Assembly: GCF_902364365.1 (NCBI RefSeq)
Contig: NZ_CABJDN010000005.1
Location: 372,001 to 436,000 of the forward strand
Length of the DNA stretch: 64,000 nucleotides
Direction: 5' to 3'
Source of the DNA: Bacteroides intestinalis
Lineage (GTDB): Bacteria > Bacteroidota > Bacteroidia > Bacteroidales > Bacteroidaceae
A model generated the notes under the pieces. The model was given only the letters and a program-made list of their open reading frames with translations. It did no database searches and had not been told where the DNA came from. Shown piece by piece: positions 40,409-50,023 of this stretch. Each line of letters begins with the position of its first letter. The first letter of the stretch is position 1. The position numbers and the translations under genes are program-made.

Positions 40409-40529
40409 TTCTATCTTATTTTTATAGTTTTTATCTATACTTATTTCAAACAGAGCGCAAAGTAAGTACTTTTATCGATACCAAACAAGTTTTTCATAAA
40501 ATAATTCATTGTCTGATAGCATTTTTTCT

Positions 40530-40997
40530 TCATTTTAAGCACTCACAGAGCATCATTAGAGCATTTCGAATGGCTTTTTGTACATTTTCACCCCTTCCAT
40601 CATCTCCCTCTTGTCTGAAAGTTACAATTTCATTTTTATAGGCAGCAGCAACCCATACGGTTCCGACAGGCTTTTCTGCCGTTCCACCTCCGGGACCTGC
40701 GATTCCTGATGTAGCGACAGCACAATCTGTTTTCAGCGCTTTCATCGCACCTTTCACCATTTCAATAACAGTCTCCCGACTGACAGCTCCATATTTCTCC
40801 AAAGTTTCAGCAGAGACATGGAGCAGAGACATCTTTACTTCATTAGAATATGCCACAATTCCCCCGTTAAAGTATTCCGAACTCCCTGGAACAGAAGTCA
40901 CCAGAGCTGCAATACTGCCTCCTGTACAACTTTCTGCGGTGGAAAGGGACAAATTCTTCGATTTTAATAACTCCCCGATCTTTTCTTCCAGCTTCAT
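40530..40997 (-). CDS. CinA-family nicotinamide-nucleotide amidohydrolase (PncC-like)
   Basis: Predicted to deamidate nicotinamide mononucleotide to nicotinate mononucleotide in NAD recycling. The protein has 155 residues and comprises only the CinA C-terminal domain: [23 protein letters not shown] (18-40), [12 protein letters not shown] and the [23 protein letters not shown] core. The N-terminal MocF-like domain of full CinA is absent, as in E. coli PncC. ATG 40997 is preferred over the longer frame to 41048 because the extra residues ([15 protein letters not shown]) are AT-rich leader. tsaD is upstream on the same strand. Confidence 0.9.
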   Translation of the reverse strand: MKLEEKIGELLKSKNLSLSTAESCTGGSIAALVTSVPGSSEYFNGGIVAYSNEVKMSLLHVSAETLEKYGAVSRETVIEMVKGAMKALKTDCAVATSGIAGPGGGTAEKPVGTVWVAAAYKNEIVTFRQEGDDGRGENVQKAIRNALMMLCECLK

Positions 40998-41172
40998 ATA
41001 CCTTATATATATATTATTTCTATATTTTGTTCTATATTTCCTCTCCACATCACCAAATCCGCATCAACTCCGTGCTTGCTCCGTATCTATACATTTGGAC
41101 TTGGTATGGAGTTGGTATGGACCAGACACGGACCAGATACGGTACAGACCAAAAAGTGCTCTAAAATTCCTT

Positions 41173-42195
41173 TTACTGTAACATAACACGTGAGTAGGCC
41201 GGTGCATCTATCGAACAGAAATCTTTATCCTGATATTTGAAATAACCTGTAATCGCAATCATAGCGGCATTATCCGTCGTATAACTGAATTTAGGAATAA
41301 ATATATTCCACCCATACTTTTCGGCATGTTCACGAAAGGCATTGCGCAGACCATTATTAGCAGAAACCCCACCAGCCACGGCTACTTGCTTTATCTTATA
41401 TTCTTTAGCAGCCTTACGGAGCTTATCCATCAGGATATCCACCACGGTAGCTTCGAGCGAAGCTGCCAAATCCACCTTGTGATGCTCGATGAAATCGGGA
41501 TCTTCCTTCATCCAGTCACGCAAAGAATACAGGAATGAGGTTTTCAAACCACTGAAACTATAATCTAATCCAGGGATATGAGGTTTGCTAAAAGTAAATG
41601 CTTTCGGATTTCCTTGACGGGCCAACTTATCAATAATCGGACCACCGGGATACCCTAGTCCCATTACCTTCGAACACTTGTCAATGGCTTCTCCAGCAGC
41701 ATCATCAATCGTCTGCCCTAGAATCTCCATATCATTGTATGCCTTTACCAGGATAATTTGCGAATTTCCTCCCGATACAAGCAAGCAAAGGAAAGGAAAT
41801 TCAGGCTGAGCATTCTCTTCACCTTCTGCTTTAATAAAGTGAGCTAACACATGACCTGTCAAATGATTAACATCAATCATAGGAATACCTAAAGAACGAG
41901 CAAAACCTTTGGCAAATGACACACCTACCAACAAAGAGCCCATCAATCCCGGTCCTCTGGTGAACGCCACTGCACTCAATTCTTCTTTGGTCACTCCAGC
42001 ACGTTTCAATGCTTCATGTACCACCGGAACTATGTTTTGCTGATGTGCACGTGAAGCTAATTCGGGAACTACACCGCCATAGGCTTCATGCACCGCCTGA
42101 CTGGAAACGACGTTTGATAGCAGATACCCATCTTTGATAACGGCAGCAGAGGTGTCGTCGCAAGAGCTTTCTATTCCTAAAATTATTGTACTCAT
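41173..42195 (-). CDS. tsaD: tRNA N6-adenosine threonylcarbamoyltransferase
   Basis: Transfers the threonylcarbamoyl group to A37 of ANN-decoding tRNAs, with TsaB and TsaE. The protein has 340 residues in an ASKHA fold: ILGIESSCDDTSAAV at the N terminus, the metal-binding HLTGHVLAH, SGGNSQIILV, and GGVSANNGLR plus the TTDNAAMIA motif near the C terminus. ATG 42195 is chosen because the -7 box TACTTTTG (42227-42220 minus) excludes the start at 42222. Confidence 0.95.
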   Translation of the reverse strand: MSTIILGIESSCDDTSAAVIKDGYLLSNVVSSQAVHEAYGGVVPELASRAHQQNIVPVVHEALKRAGVTKEELSAVAFTRGPGLMGSLLVGVSFAKGFARSLGIPMIDVNHLTGHVLAHFIKAEGEENAQPEFPFLCLLVSGGNSQIILVKAYNDMEILGQTIDDAAGEAIDKCSKVMGLGYPGGPIIDKLARQGNPKAFTFSKPHIPGLDYSFSGLKTSFLYSLRDWMKEDPDFIEHHKVDLAASLEATVVDILMDKLRKAAKEYKIKQVAVAGGVSANNGLRNAFREHAEKYGWNIFIPKFSYTTDNAAMIAITGYFKYQDKDFCSIDAPAYSRVMLQ

Positions 42196-42219
42196 ATCGT
42201 TATTTACGTTTAAACGCTG

Positions 42220-42269
42220 CAAAAGTAATGATAAAAGTAGGATTGATAACGTATTATTTCATATTTTTG
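42220..42269. promoter_or_regulatory. Divergent tsaD / TamB-like promoters
   Basis: Minus strand: TACTTTTG at 42227-42220 for tsaD. Plus strand: a possible TATTTTTG at 42262-42269, without a clear -33, which would lie inside the first codons of the long TamB-like frame. Confidence 0.5.
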
Positions 42270-45200
42270 TTGGCTAATTCAAACAAACCGCCTATCAGAA
42301 AGTTAAAAAAGACAGTTCGCTGGGTGCTCGGTATTATACTTAGTTTGTATATCGGGACTATTTTGTTGTTGAACATTCCTTACGTTCAACAACAAATATC
42401 TGTGCTGGTTGCAAACGAATTAGCTAACGTTCTGGGTACACAATTGACCATCGGGCGGATAAATATGGGACTACTAAACCGCATCATAATCGATGACTTA
42501 TTATTGAATGACCAGTCCGATAAAGAAATGCTGAAAATATCCCGTCTTTCAGCTAAATTCGATATATTACCCCTATTCAAGGGAAAAGTTTCCATCAGTA
42601 ACGTGCAGTTATTTGGTTTTAACATCAATCTGGAAAAAAAAACACCGGAAGATATACCCAATTTCCAGTTCGTACTTGATGCATTTGCCTCTAAAGATAC
42701 CATCAAAAAAGAAAGTAATCTGGATATCCGCATCAATTCTTTATTGATACGACGCGGCAAGCTGTCCTACAATGTGCTGTCGGCAGAAGAAACACCGGGA
42801 AAGTTCAATGCACAGCACATACAGCTACGTAACATTATTGCCAATATCTCCTTAAAAGCACTTCAAAATGATTCTATAAATGCTGCTATCAAACGTTTAA
42901 GTATAGAAGAAAGAAATTCCGGATTTGAGTTAAAGAGGCTGAGCTTAAAAGTTGTGGCAAATGATCAGAAGATGAATATCGAAAATTTTGCAATCGACCT
43001 GCCCAATACTTCGCTTACCATGGACACCATACGTATGGAATATGACAGCCTGGGGGCCTTTGGCAATTTTGCTAATGACGTGCACTTCTCGTTCCGTATG
43101 CTGCCTTCAGATATCTCACTTCGTGATTTGGCTGCATTTGTTCCCGCATTTTCTCCTTTTAAAGAAAAGCTGCAAATAGCTGTAGAAACAAATGGTACCA
43201 TTAACCAGCTGAACTGTCCCCACCTATCAATCACAGGAGGACCGCATTTCCGTTTGAAAGGAGATGTATCTTTACAGGATCTATCCCGCCCTCAGGATGC
43301 ATTTGTATTTGGTAACCTGTCCAATTTATATGCTGATCCGGAAGGGGTTGCTTTTTTTGTACGCAACTTGAGTAAGAATTACGAGGGTGTTCCTCCAATA
43401 TTACAACGTTTGGGCACCATTTCATTTCATGGAGAAGTATCAGGCTATTTCACGGACATCGTAACTTATGGTTTGGTATACACAGACATTGGCTCCATCA
43501 AGACGGACTTGAAAATAAGTTCAGATAAAGAAAAAGGTTATTTTGCATATTCGGGTGCCGTGAAGACTGAAGAATTCGAATTGGGCAATATGCTGGATAA
43601 CGAAAAGCTGGGAAAAGTAACTTTCAATCTTGACGTTGAAGGTAGCCACTATGATAATCAATATCCTTCCATTGTGATGAAAGGATTGATTGCTTCCATC
43701 GACTATAGTGATTATAATTATGAGAATATCACACTGGACGGAGAATACAAACAAGGCGGTTTCAATGGAAAAGCAGCATTGGATGACGAAAATGGTTCTA
43801 TTCTGCTGAACGGTAATATCAATACCGTCAGCCGTATACCGACTTTCAACTTTCACGCCAGCATTCGCAATGTGCGTCCGCACGAACTCCACCTGACCCC
43901 AAAATATGAGGATACGGAACTTTCTGTTCAATTAACAGCCGACTTCACGGGTGGCTCCATTGACGAAATGAATGGAGAAATCAATATCGACAGTCTGCAA
44001 TTCACTGCACCCGATAAGGAGTATTTCCTGGATAACCTGAAAATCGCTGCCAGCCAGAGGGATAGTTCTCATAAGCAACTGACAGTAACATCTAATTTCC
44101 TGAATGCAAGCATCGAGGGAGATTATTCCTATCGTACTCTGCCTGCCAGTGTAATGAATATCATGAGGAAATACATTCCCGCTCTGATATTACCGGACAA
44201 GAACCCCATAGAAAGCGAGAATAACTTCCATTTTGATGTAAATATCTTTAATACGGATTTATTGTCCACTGTATTCAATGTTCCCATTAAAATCTATACA
44301 CACTCTACTCTAAAAGGTTATTTCAATGACAAAGCGCAACGCCTGCGGGTAGAGGGCTATTTTCCACGTCTGCGTTACGGAGATAAATTCATTGAATCCG
44401 GAATGCTATTATGCGAAAATCCGGGTGACAAAATTCATGCCCGCCTGCGCTTCAATAACCGCAAGCCGACAGGTGCAATAAACATTGCATTGGAGGCTCA
44501 GGCCAAAGACGACCTTATTCAGACTTCCCTAAACTGGGGTAACAGTAGTTCCGTCACCTATAGTGGTAAACTGGCTGCTACTGCACACTTTCTCCGTGCG
44601 CAAACCGAAGAACGAGATAACAAGCGTTCCCGTAAGGCAGTTTCGCCATTGAAAACGGTCGTAGATGTACAAAAAACAGATATCATTCTGAATGATACTC
44701 TATGGGAAATACACCCGTCACAAGTAGTCATTGATTCCGGGAAAATACATATTAATGATTTCTATTTCAGCCATAAAGACCGACACTTGCGCATCAATGG
44801 GGTTATTTCAGAAGAACCCAATGACACGGTACGCCTGGATTTGAAAGATATTAATATAGGATATGTATTCGATATAGCCGACCTTGGGGTTAACTTCAAA
44901 GGTGAAGCTACCGGCCCTGCCTATGCCAGTGGAGTATTAAAGACTCCCGTTATGTATACCGACCTGTTTATCCGAAGCCTTGGATTGAATGATGGATTAT
45001 TGGGCGATGCCAATATTCATGGAGAATGGCATCACGAAGTAAAAGGAATTTATCTCGATGCACATATTCGTGAGAAAGACATAGCCAAAAGTCATGTATA
45101 TGGATATATCTACCCCATAAAGCCCACAAGTGCACTCGACTTACAGATTGAAGCGGACAGCACCAATCTCAAGTTTATTGAACACTACATGAGTAGTATT

Positions 45201-46889
45201 ACACCGGAATTTAACGGACGGGCCAGTGGCAACGTACATTTCTATGGTAAATTTAAAGGGCTTACTATGGAAGGGCGCGTACTTGGCGATGCCTCCATGA
45301 AAGTAGATGTATTGAACACCACTTTCTTCATAAAAGACAGCATTCTGATAGAGCCGAACGGACTGACTTTCCATAATAATCGTATTTTCGACCCTCAGGG
45401 TAATCAAGGAAATGTAAACGGTTACCTGCACTATGAACACTTCAAGAATTTGGAATATCGTTTTCAGTTTGACGTAAATAATATGCTGGTGATGAATACA
45501 AAGGAATCACTGGATTTTCCTTTCTATGGTACGGTATACGGAACGGGAAGTGCTCTGATTGCCGGTAATGCGCGAGAGGGCGTAAACATAGATGTTGCTA
45601 TGGCTACCGACCGAAACACCAATTTTGTTTATATAAAGGATAATGTATCTTCAGCTGCCAGCACCCAATTTATCAAGTTTGTAGATAAGACACCTCGTCG
45701 TGCTGTGCTGGATTCCATTAATTTGACCTCTGATTACGAGCTGGCACAGCAAGAGATACAGCATGAGGAAGAAAGTCAGACCGATATCCGCCTCAATCTG
45801 CTTGTAGAAGCTACCCCGAATGCAACCATGAGAATCGTTATGGACCCTATCGCAGGTGACTACATCAGTGGACGAGGGTCCGGAAATATCCGCACAGAAT
45901 TTTACAACAAAGCAGATGATGTAAAAATGTTCGGTAGTTACCGCATCAGTCAGGGAGTTTATAAATTCAGCTTGCAGGAAGTGATACGCAAGGATTTTAC
46001 AATAAAAGACGGAAGTACTATCAGTTTCAACGGTCCTCCATTGGATGCCACTATGGATATCCAAGCAAACTATATGGTGAATTCCGCATCATTGAATGAC
46101 CTGGTACCCAATGCAAGCAGCTATGGAATCCCTACGAATATTCGGGTAAACTGTACCATGAATTTGACAGGTCAACTCACTTCCCCTGACATCAAGTTGG
46201 GACTGGAAGTGCCTAATGAACGGGATGAAGTGCAAGCCCTTATCCGCAACTATATCCCTACAGACGAACAAATGAATATGCAGATTCTATATCTGTTAGG
46301 TATCGGCAAATTCTATACACCCGAGAATGTAGATGCCACTCAAAACTCGAACATGATGACTTCTGTGCTTTCATCTACCCTTTCAGGACAACTAAATAAT
46401 GCACTTTCCAACATTATTAATAGTAACAACTGGAATATAGGTACCAACCTCAGCACCGGAGAAAAAGGCTGGACGGATATGGAATTCGAAGGAATGCTAT
46501 CGGGACAATTACTGAACAATCGTCTGCTTATCAACGGTAACTTCGGATACCGCGACAATCCGATGGCAAATACGAACTTTGTAGGTGACTTTGAAGCAGA
46601 ATGGCTTGTGAACCGTAGCGGAGATATTCGACTGAAAGCGTATAATGAAACGAATGACCGCTATTATACAAGAACCAATCTGACAACGCAAGGCATCGGT
46701 ATCATTTTCAAGAAAGACTTCAACCGATGGAAAGAGCTTATGTTCTGGAATAAGTGGAGATTGAAAAGACTGAGACGGGAAATGGAACAAAAGGAAGCGG
46801 AAAAGAACAGCGAAGAACAGACCGAAGAAACTGAAACCACTGCTACCCAGGCCGCAGCAAAAGCAAAAGAAAAGAGAGGGGGAAGTTAA
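42228..46889 (+). CDS. tamB: TamB-like translocation and assembly module protein
   Basis: A giant envelope protein (about 1,550 residues) of the AsmA/TamB group, thought to form a periplasm-spanning beta groove that moves lipid or assists outer-membrane assembly. A single N-terminal TM helix (KTVRWVLGIILSLYIGTILLL) is followed by long repetitive beta structure and the C-terminal DUF490/TamB domain (FSLQEVIRKDFTIKDGSTISFNG; GLEVPNERDEVQALIRNY). The tail is Glu/Ala-rich and charged. The start is uncertain: the frame opens at 42186, ATG 42228 is the first plausible one, and a -7-like box at 42262-42269 would argue for a later non-ATG start. A terminator overlaps the 3' end. Confidence 0.88.
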   Translation: MIKVGLITYYFIFLLANSNKPPIRKLKKTVRWVLGIILSLYIGTILLLNIPYVQQQISVLVANELANVLGTQLTIGRINMGLLNRIIIDDLLLNDQSDKEMLKISRLSAKFDILPLFKGKVSISNVQLFGFNINLEKKTPEDIPNFQFVLDAFASKDTIKKESNLDIRINSLLIRRGKLSYNVLSAEETPGKFNAQHIQLRNIIANISLKALQNDSINAAIKRLSIEERNSGFELKRLSLKVVANDQKMNIENFAIDLPNTSLTMDTIRMEYDSLGAFGNFANDVHFSFRMLPSDISLRDLAAFVPAFSPFKEKLQIAVETNGTINQLNCPHLSITGGPHFRLKGDVSLQDLSRPQDAFVFGNLSNLYADPEGVAFFVRNLSKNYEGVPPILQRLGTISFHGEVSGYFTDIVTYGLVYTDIGSIKTDLKISSDKEKGYFAYSGAVKTEEFELGNMLDNEKLGKVTFNLDVEGSHYDNQYPSIVMKGLIASIDYSDYNYENITLDGEYKQGGFNGKAALDDENGSILLNGNINTVSRIPTFNFHASIRNVRPHELHLTPKYEDTELSVQLTADFTGGSIDEMNGEINIDSLQFTAPDKEYFLDNLKIAASQRDSSHKQLTVTSNFLNASIEGDYSYRTLPASVMNIMRKYIPALILPDKNPIESENNFHFDVNIFNTDLLSTVFNVPIKIYTHSTLKGYFNDKAQRLRVEGYFPRLRYGDKFIESGMLLCENPGDKIHARLRFNNRKPTGAINIALEAQAKDDLIQTSLNWGNSSSVTYSGKLAATAHFLRAQTEERDNKRSRKAVSPLKTVVDVQKTDIILNDTLWEIHPSQVVIDSGKIHINDFYFSHKDRHLRINGVISEEPNDTVRLDLKDINIGYVFDIADLGVNFKGEATGPAYASGVLKTPVMYTDLFIRSLGLNDGLLGDANIHGEWHHEVKGIYLDAHIREKDIAKSHVYGYIYPIKPTSALDLQIEADSTNLKFIEHYMSSITPEFNGRASGNVHFYGKFKGLTMEGRVLGDASMKVDVLNTTFFIKDSILIEPNGLTFHNNRIFDPQGNQGNVNGYLHYEHFKNLEYRFQFDVNNMLVMNTKESLDFPFYGTVYGTGSALIAGNAREGVNIDVAMATDRNTNFVYIKDNVSSAASTQFIKFVDKTPRRAVLDSINLTSDYELAQQEIQHEEESQTDIRLNLLVEATPNATMRIVMDPIAGDYISGRGSGNIRTEFYNKADDVKMFGSYRISQGVYKFSLQEVIRKDFTIKDGSTISFNGPPLDATMDIQANYMVNSASLNDLVPNASSYGIPTNIRVNCTMNLTGQLTSPDIKLGLEVPNERDEVQALIRNYIPTDEQMNMQILYLLGIGKFYTPENVDATQNSNMMTSVLSSTLSGQLNNALSNIINSNNWNIGTNLSTGEKGWTDMEFEGMLSGQLLNNRLLINGNFGYRDNPMANTNFVGDFEAEWLVNRSGDIRLKAYNETNDRYYTRTNLTTQGIGIIFKKDFNRWKELMFWNKWRLKRLRREMEQKEAEKNSEEQTEETETTATQAAAKAKEKRGGS

Positions 46890-46906
46890 TTTTCCCCTTC
46901 TCTATT
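46873..46906 (+). terminator. Terminator overlapping the TamB-like stop codon
   Basis: GAGAGGGGGAA pairs with TTCCCCTTCTC across the stop codon, followed by TATTTT. Confidence 0.7.
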
Positions 46907-46924
46907 TTCATACAGGCTATTTTC

Positions 46925-48040
46925 TTATTCATACATCAATTTATAATCATTTATAAAGCCTATTCCTTCCGCCGTTTCTATACAGTTCAGCAACCGCCAC
47001 TCACAACTGCGCACCCAGCTACGGAAATTCTCTTCGGGTTGATACTCACTCCGGGCGAACTCCAACAAACGGTCTACCTCAAAATTATCGGAAATAATAC
47101 CTGCTCCGCCTCGTGCCGCATCATAAGCGTTACAATCCTGTTCAATGTGCGCCGGTACCATCAGCAAAGGCTTACCCAGATACATAGCCTCGCAAACGGA
47201 TTCAAAACCTGCTGTAGTGGCATACGCCCGGCAACCCGACATATAGCGAAGGAATTTTTCGTCATCCAACTGATGAAATGACAATGTTTCATCCATCCTG
47301 CATACTTCCGGCTCATCCGGTTTGTCCCAGAAAAAGTGCAAAGGCACTTCAGGGTGCTGCTCATGCCACTGGGAGATACTTTCTCCAAATCCGGCATTAA
47401 CCATATAACCGTGCACATACTCTCCGAAAGCAGCTTCACAACAAAGCACTTCGCGCCGCAGTAAAGGCGGTACCACACGTATATGCGCTTTTTCGTCCGT
47501 TTCCATCGGACGGAATGAGAGAGCCAGCTTCTCTTTGGCTCCGATACACGTGAGTCGTGTAAAAAAACGGAGCATCAGCAAGCTCACGGGATTCTTTTTA
47601 GGAAACTCAAAGTCATGATGCAGGAAAAGATATTGATGGCCGACACTGATCTGCGGTACAGAGGGGCGGAAAAAAAGATAAGTCAAGCCCGTCAGTAACT
47701 CATAAAAGTTGATTACGAGGTCCGCATCAGTTTCATGGATACGCTGGTGAATATAACAAATGCTACGCAGATAAGCAGGAACCTGCATCAGATTATATGC
47801 GATACTACGAGACATGCTGACCCGCTTATTGGCAGGCGTAGGCAGAAAGTTCGGACTGAGAAAGCGTTTCACAGGTGCCTGTATGCTGCGGTTGAAGAAA
47901 CCCGGCAGGCGACGGGTATTGCTCTTCCCCACCAGTACTTCTACTACCTCGTGCCCGTTGCGTCGTAGAATTTCTTCCAGTGTGATGGCTTGCGTCAGAT
48001 GACCGCGACCTTCTCCTTGAACAATAAAAAGAACTTTCAT
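46925..48040 (-). CDS. Glycosyltransferase, GT28/MurG-like fold
   Basis: A 371-residue GT-B-type protein. The N terminus MKVLFIVQGEGRGHLTQAITLEEIL has the glycine-rich (GEGRGH) motif of the MurG/UGT superfamily. The C-terminal half has the donor-binding pattern TAGFESVCEAMYLGKPLLMVPAHIEQDCNA. There is no signal peptide; membrane association through basic/hydrophobic patches is possible. In Bacteroides relatives this gene sits next to an LpxH-like phosphatase gene; here the upstream neighbour is the truncated remnant of such a gene. Donor and acceptor are unknown; an envelope glycolipid is the likeliest product. Confidence 0.85.
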   Translation of the reverse strand: MKVLFIVQGEGRGHLTQAITLEEILRRNGHEVVEVLVGKSNTRRLPGFFNRSIQAPVKRFLSPNFLPTPANKRVSMSRSIAYNLMQVPAYLRSICYIHQRIHETDADLVINFYELLTGLTYLFFRPSVPQISVGHQYLFLHHDFEFPKKNPVSLLMLRFFTRLTCIGAKEKLALSFRPMETDEKAHIRVVPPLLRREVLCCEAAFGEYVHGYMVNAGFGESISQWHEQHPEVPLHFFWDKPDEPEVCRMDETLSFHQLDDEKFLRYMSGCRAYATTAGFESVCEAMYLGKPLLMVPAHIEQDCNAYDAARGGAGIISDNFEVDRLLEFARSEYQPEENFRSWVRSCEWRLLNCIETAEGIGFINDYKLMYE

Positions 48041-48050
48041 CTTTATATTT

Positions 48051-48080
48051 ATAATTTAGTAATTTACAATTTATAATTCA
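48051..48080. repeat. AATTTAGTAATTTACAATTT spacer microrepeat
   Basis: AT-only short repeat between the glycosyltransferase and the phosphatase remnant. Close relatives occur at 31266-31286 (batA-batB spacer) and 32290-32313 (spacer before batA). Confidence 0.55.
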
Positions 48081-48085
48081 CGATT

Positions 48086-48490
48086 TTAACTACAGAGGCG
48101 CTCTTCAGGCTTTTCGTTCATCAGCATATCCTCGTACCGTAACACTTCCCAATTTCCGTCCTCATCCTCTACAAGTGCTGAAAGAGTTTCCATCCAGTCA
48201 CCGGAGTTAAGATAATGTATATCATCATAATAAGTATTTGCCGGATGATGAATGTGCCCGCAAATGATACCGTCGCATTTACGTGTAGGGGCAAACTTCA
48301 CCAGTTCCTCCTCAAAATCGGAAATATAAGAAACAGCGGATTTTACTTTTTGTTTAATCGCTTGTGACAAAGAATAATAAGGTTGTCCATGCCGGGCACG
48401 ATACACATTATAAATACGGTTCAGCCATAATAGAATGGTAGAATAAAAAGTACGTAATCTCATAGTGTCTGTATTTTTAGTTGCAGGCAA
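48086..48490 (-). pseudogene. 5'-truncated UDP-2,3-diacylglucosamine diphosphatase-like metallophosphoesterase
   Basis: The last about 115 codons match the C-terminal half of LpxH-like calcineurin phosphatases of Bacteroides: LLWLNRIYN...RARHGQPYYSLSQAIKQKVKSAVSYISD, the metal ligand motif GHIHHPA, then YLNSGDWMETLSAL. The whole N-terminal half, with the D-x-H, GDxxD and GNHD metal ligands, is missing; the first residues (MPATKNTDTMRLRTFY) are unrelated. Only about 180 bases separate it from the divergent response-regulator gene, so the missing part is deleted, not frameshifted. The product cannot be an active phosphatase by known chemistry. Confidence 0.8.
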
Positions 48491-48561
48491 AGGTCAGTTA
48501 TTCGTATTACGCCGATATGTAGAAAATATGACAAGTATCTTTCATTTTTTTCACTGAACTT

Positions 48562-48653
48562 CCTTATCTTTACAGAAGATAAGCTGCATCTCAACATAAC
48601 TTTTTCATGCAAGCATGAAAGTTATACCTTCGATTTGCATTATCTTTACTCCC
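48562..48653 (+). promoter_or_regulatory. Copy 2 of the shared promoter element, upstream of the sigma-54 two-component operon
   Basis: Nearly identical to 7402-7490 before pyrK, including the CATGCAAGCATG-centred inverted repeat (about 48600-48623) and the downstream CGATTTGCATTATCTTT segment; the -7 box here reads TATCTTTA. The operon ATG is at 48671. Confidence 0.75.
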
Positions 48654-48670
48654 TCAAAAGAAACTCTCGT

Positions 48671-50023
48671 ATGAAAAAGCCCGGAAATATCCTCATTGTC
48701 GATGATAACCGCGGTGTGCTCACCGCTGTGCAACTGCTGTTGAAACCCCATTTCGAAAAGATCATCACGCTCACTTCACCTGTCACACTTACCTCTGTGT
48801 TGCGTGAAGAAACTCCATCGGTGGTGTTACTTGACATGAACTTTACATCAGGCATCAATACCGGAAACGAAGGATTATTCTGGTTGCAGGAGATCAAACG
48901 CCTTCGTCCCTCCTTGCCTGTGGTTCTTTTCACTGCCTATGGAGATATTGATCTTGCCGTGCGTGGCATAAAAGAAGGGGCGACGGACTTTATTGTCAAG
49001 CCGTGGGATAATCAAAAGCTGGTGGAAACCTTACTGAATGCAGCCCAAGCCATTCATAATAAGAATAATGGAAAAAATGCCTCTCCTGTAACCTCTGCCA
49101 TGTATTGGGGAGAAAGTCCCATCATGCAGCAATTGCGCTCGCTGGTGGAGAAAGTCGCCATAACCGATGCAAATATCCTTATCACCGGAGAAAACGGTAC
49201 GGGAAAAGAGATGCTGGCACGTGAAATTCATGCACTTTCTTCCCGCTGTACGAAGGAAATGATTGCCGTAGACATGGGAGCCATCACCGAAAGCCTCTTT
49301 GAAAGCGAGCTTTTCGGGCATACAAAAGGCTCTTTCACAGATGCATACGCTGACCGTCCCGGTAAGTTCGAAACAGCAGACCATAGCACATTGTTTCTCG
49401 ATGAAATCGGCAATTTACTCTATCACCTGCAAGCCAAACTACTGACCGTATTGCAACGCCGCAGTATTGTCCGTGTAGGCAGCAACCTGCCTATAGCTGT
49501 TGACATCCGTCTGATTTGTGCCACCAACCGCAACCTGAACGAGATGGTACAACGCAATGAATTCCGTGAAGATTTGCTTTACCGCATCAATACTATCCAT
49601 CTTGAAATTCCGCCTTTGCGCGAACGGCCGGAAGACATTCTTCCTCTTGCCGAACGCTTTATAATACGCTTCTGCAAGCAATATGACAAAACATTATTAC
49701 GGCTTTCCGATGCTGCCTGTACCAAATTGAAAACACACCCCTGGTACGGAAATATCCGCGAACTGGAGCATGCCATAGAGAAAGCAGTCATTATTTGCGA
49801 CGGCAACGAACTGCCGGCGGAACTGTTCCAGTTGCCTAAGCGTCCCGAAACCTCACGCACCGGAAGCGATGCCGGTACAGAAGCAGCCACCCTTGAAGAA
49901 ATGGAACGGAAAATGATACAGAAAGCTCTGGACACCTGTAACGGCAATCTATCCGCTGTTGCCGCACAACTCGGCATCACCCGGCAGACTCTCTATAACA
50001 AAATGAAAAAGTTCGGATTATGA
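48671..50023 (+). CDS. Sigma-54-dependent response regulator (NtrC family)
   Basis: A 450-residue enhancer-binding protein: receiver domain (1-125) with acidic pair Asp11-Asp12, phospho-acceptor Asp55 and Lys110; AAA+ domain (about 140-380) with Walker A GENGTGKE and the sigma-54 loop as GSFTDA (a variant of GAFTGA); and a C-terminal Fis-type HTH (NLSAVAAQLGITRQTLYNKMKK). The longer frame from 48635 lies in the promoter element. It overlaps the sensor kinase gene by 4 bases (ATGA), so the pair is coupled. The signal and targets are not shown. Confidence 0.93.
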   Translation: MKKPGNILIVDDNRGVLTAVQLLLKPHFEKIITLTSPVTLTSVLREETPSVVLLDMNFTSGINTGNEGLFWLQEIKRLRPSLPVVLFTAYGDIDLAVRGIKEGATDFIVKPWDNQKLVETLLNAAQAIHNKNNGKNASPVTSAMYWGESPIMQQLRSLVEKVAITDANILITGENGTGKEMLAREIHALSSRCTKEMIAVDMGAITESLFESELFGHTKGSFTDAYADRPGKFETADHSTLFLDEIGNLLYHLQAKLLTVLQRRSIVRVGSNLPIAVDIRLICATNRNLNEMVQRNEFREDLLYRINTIHLEIPPLRERPEDILPLAERFIIRFCKQYDKTLLRLSDAACTKLKTHPWYGNIRELEHAIEKAVIICDGNELPAELFQLPKRPETSRTGSDAGTEAATLEEMERKMIQKALDTCNGNLSAVAAQLGITRQTLYNKMKKFGL

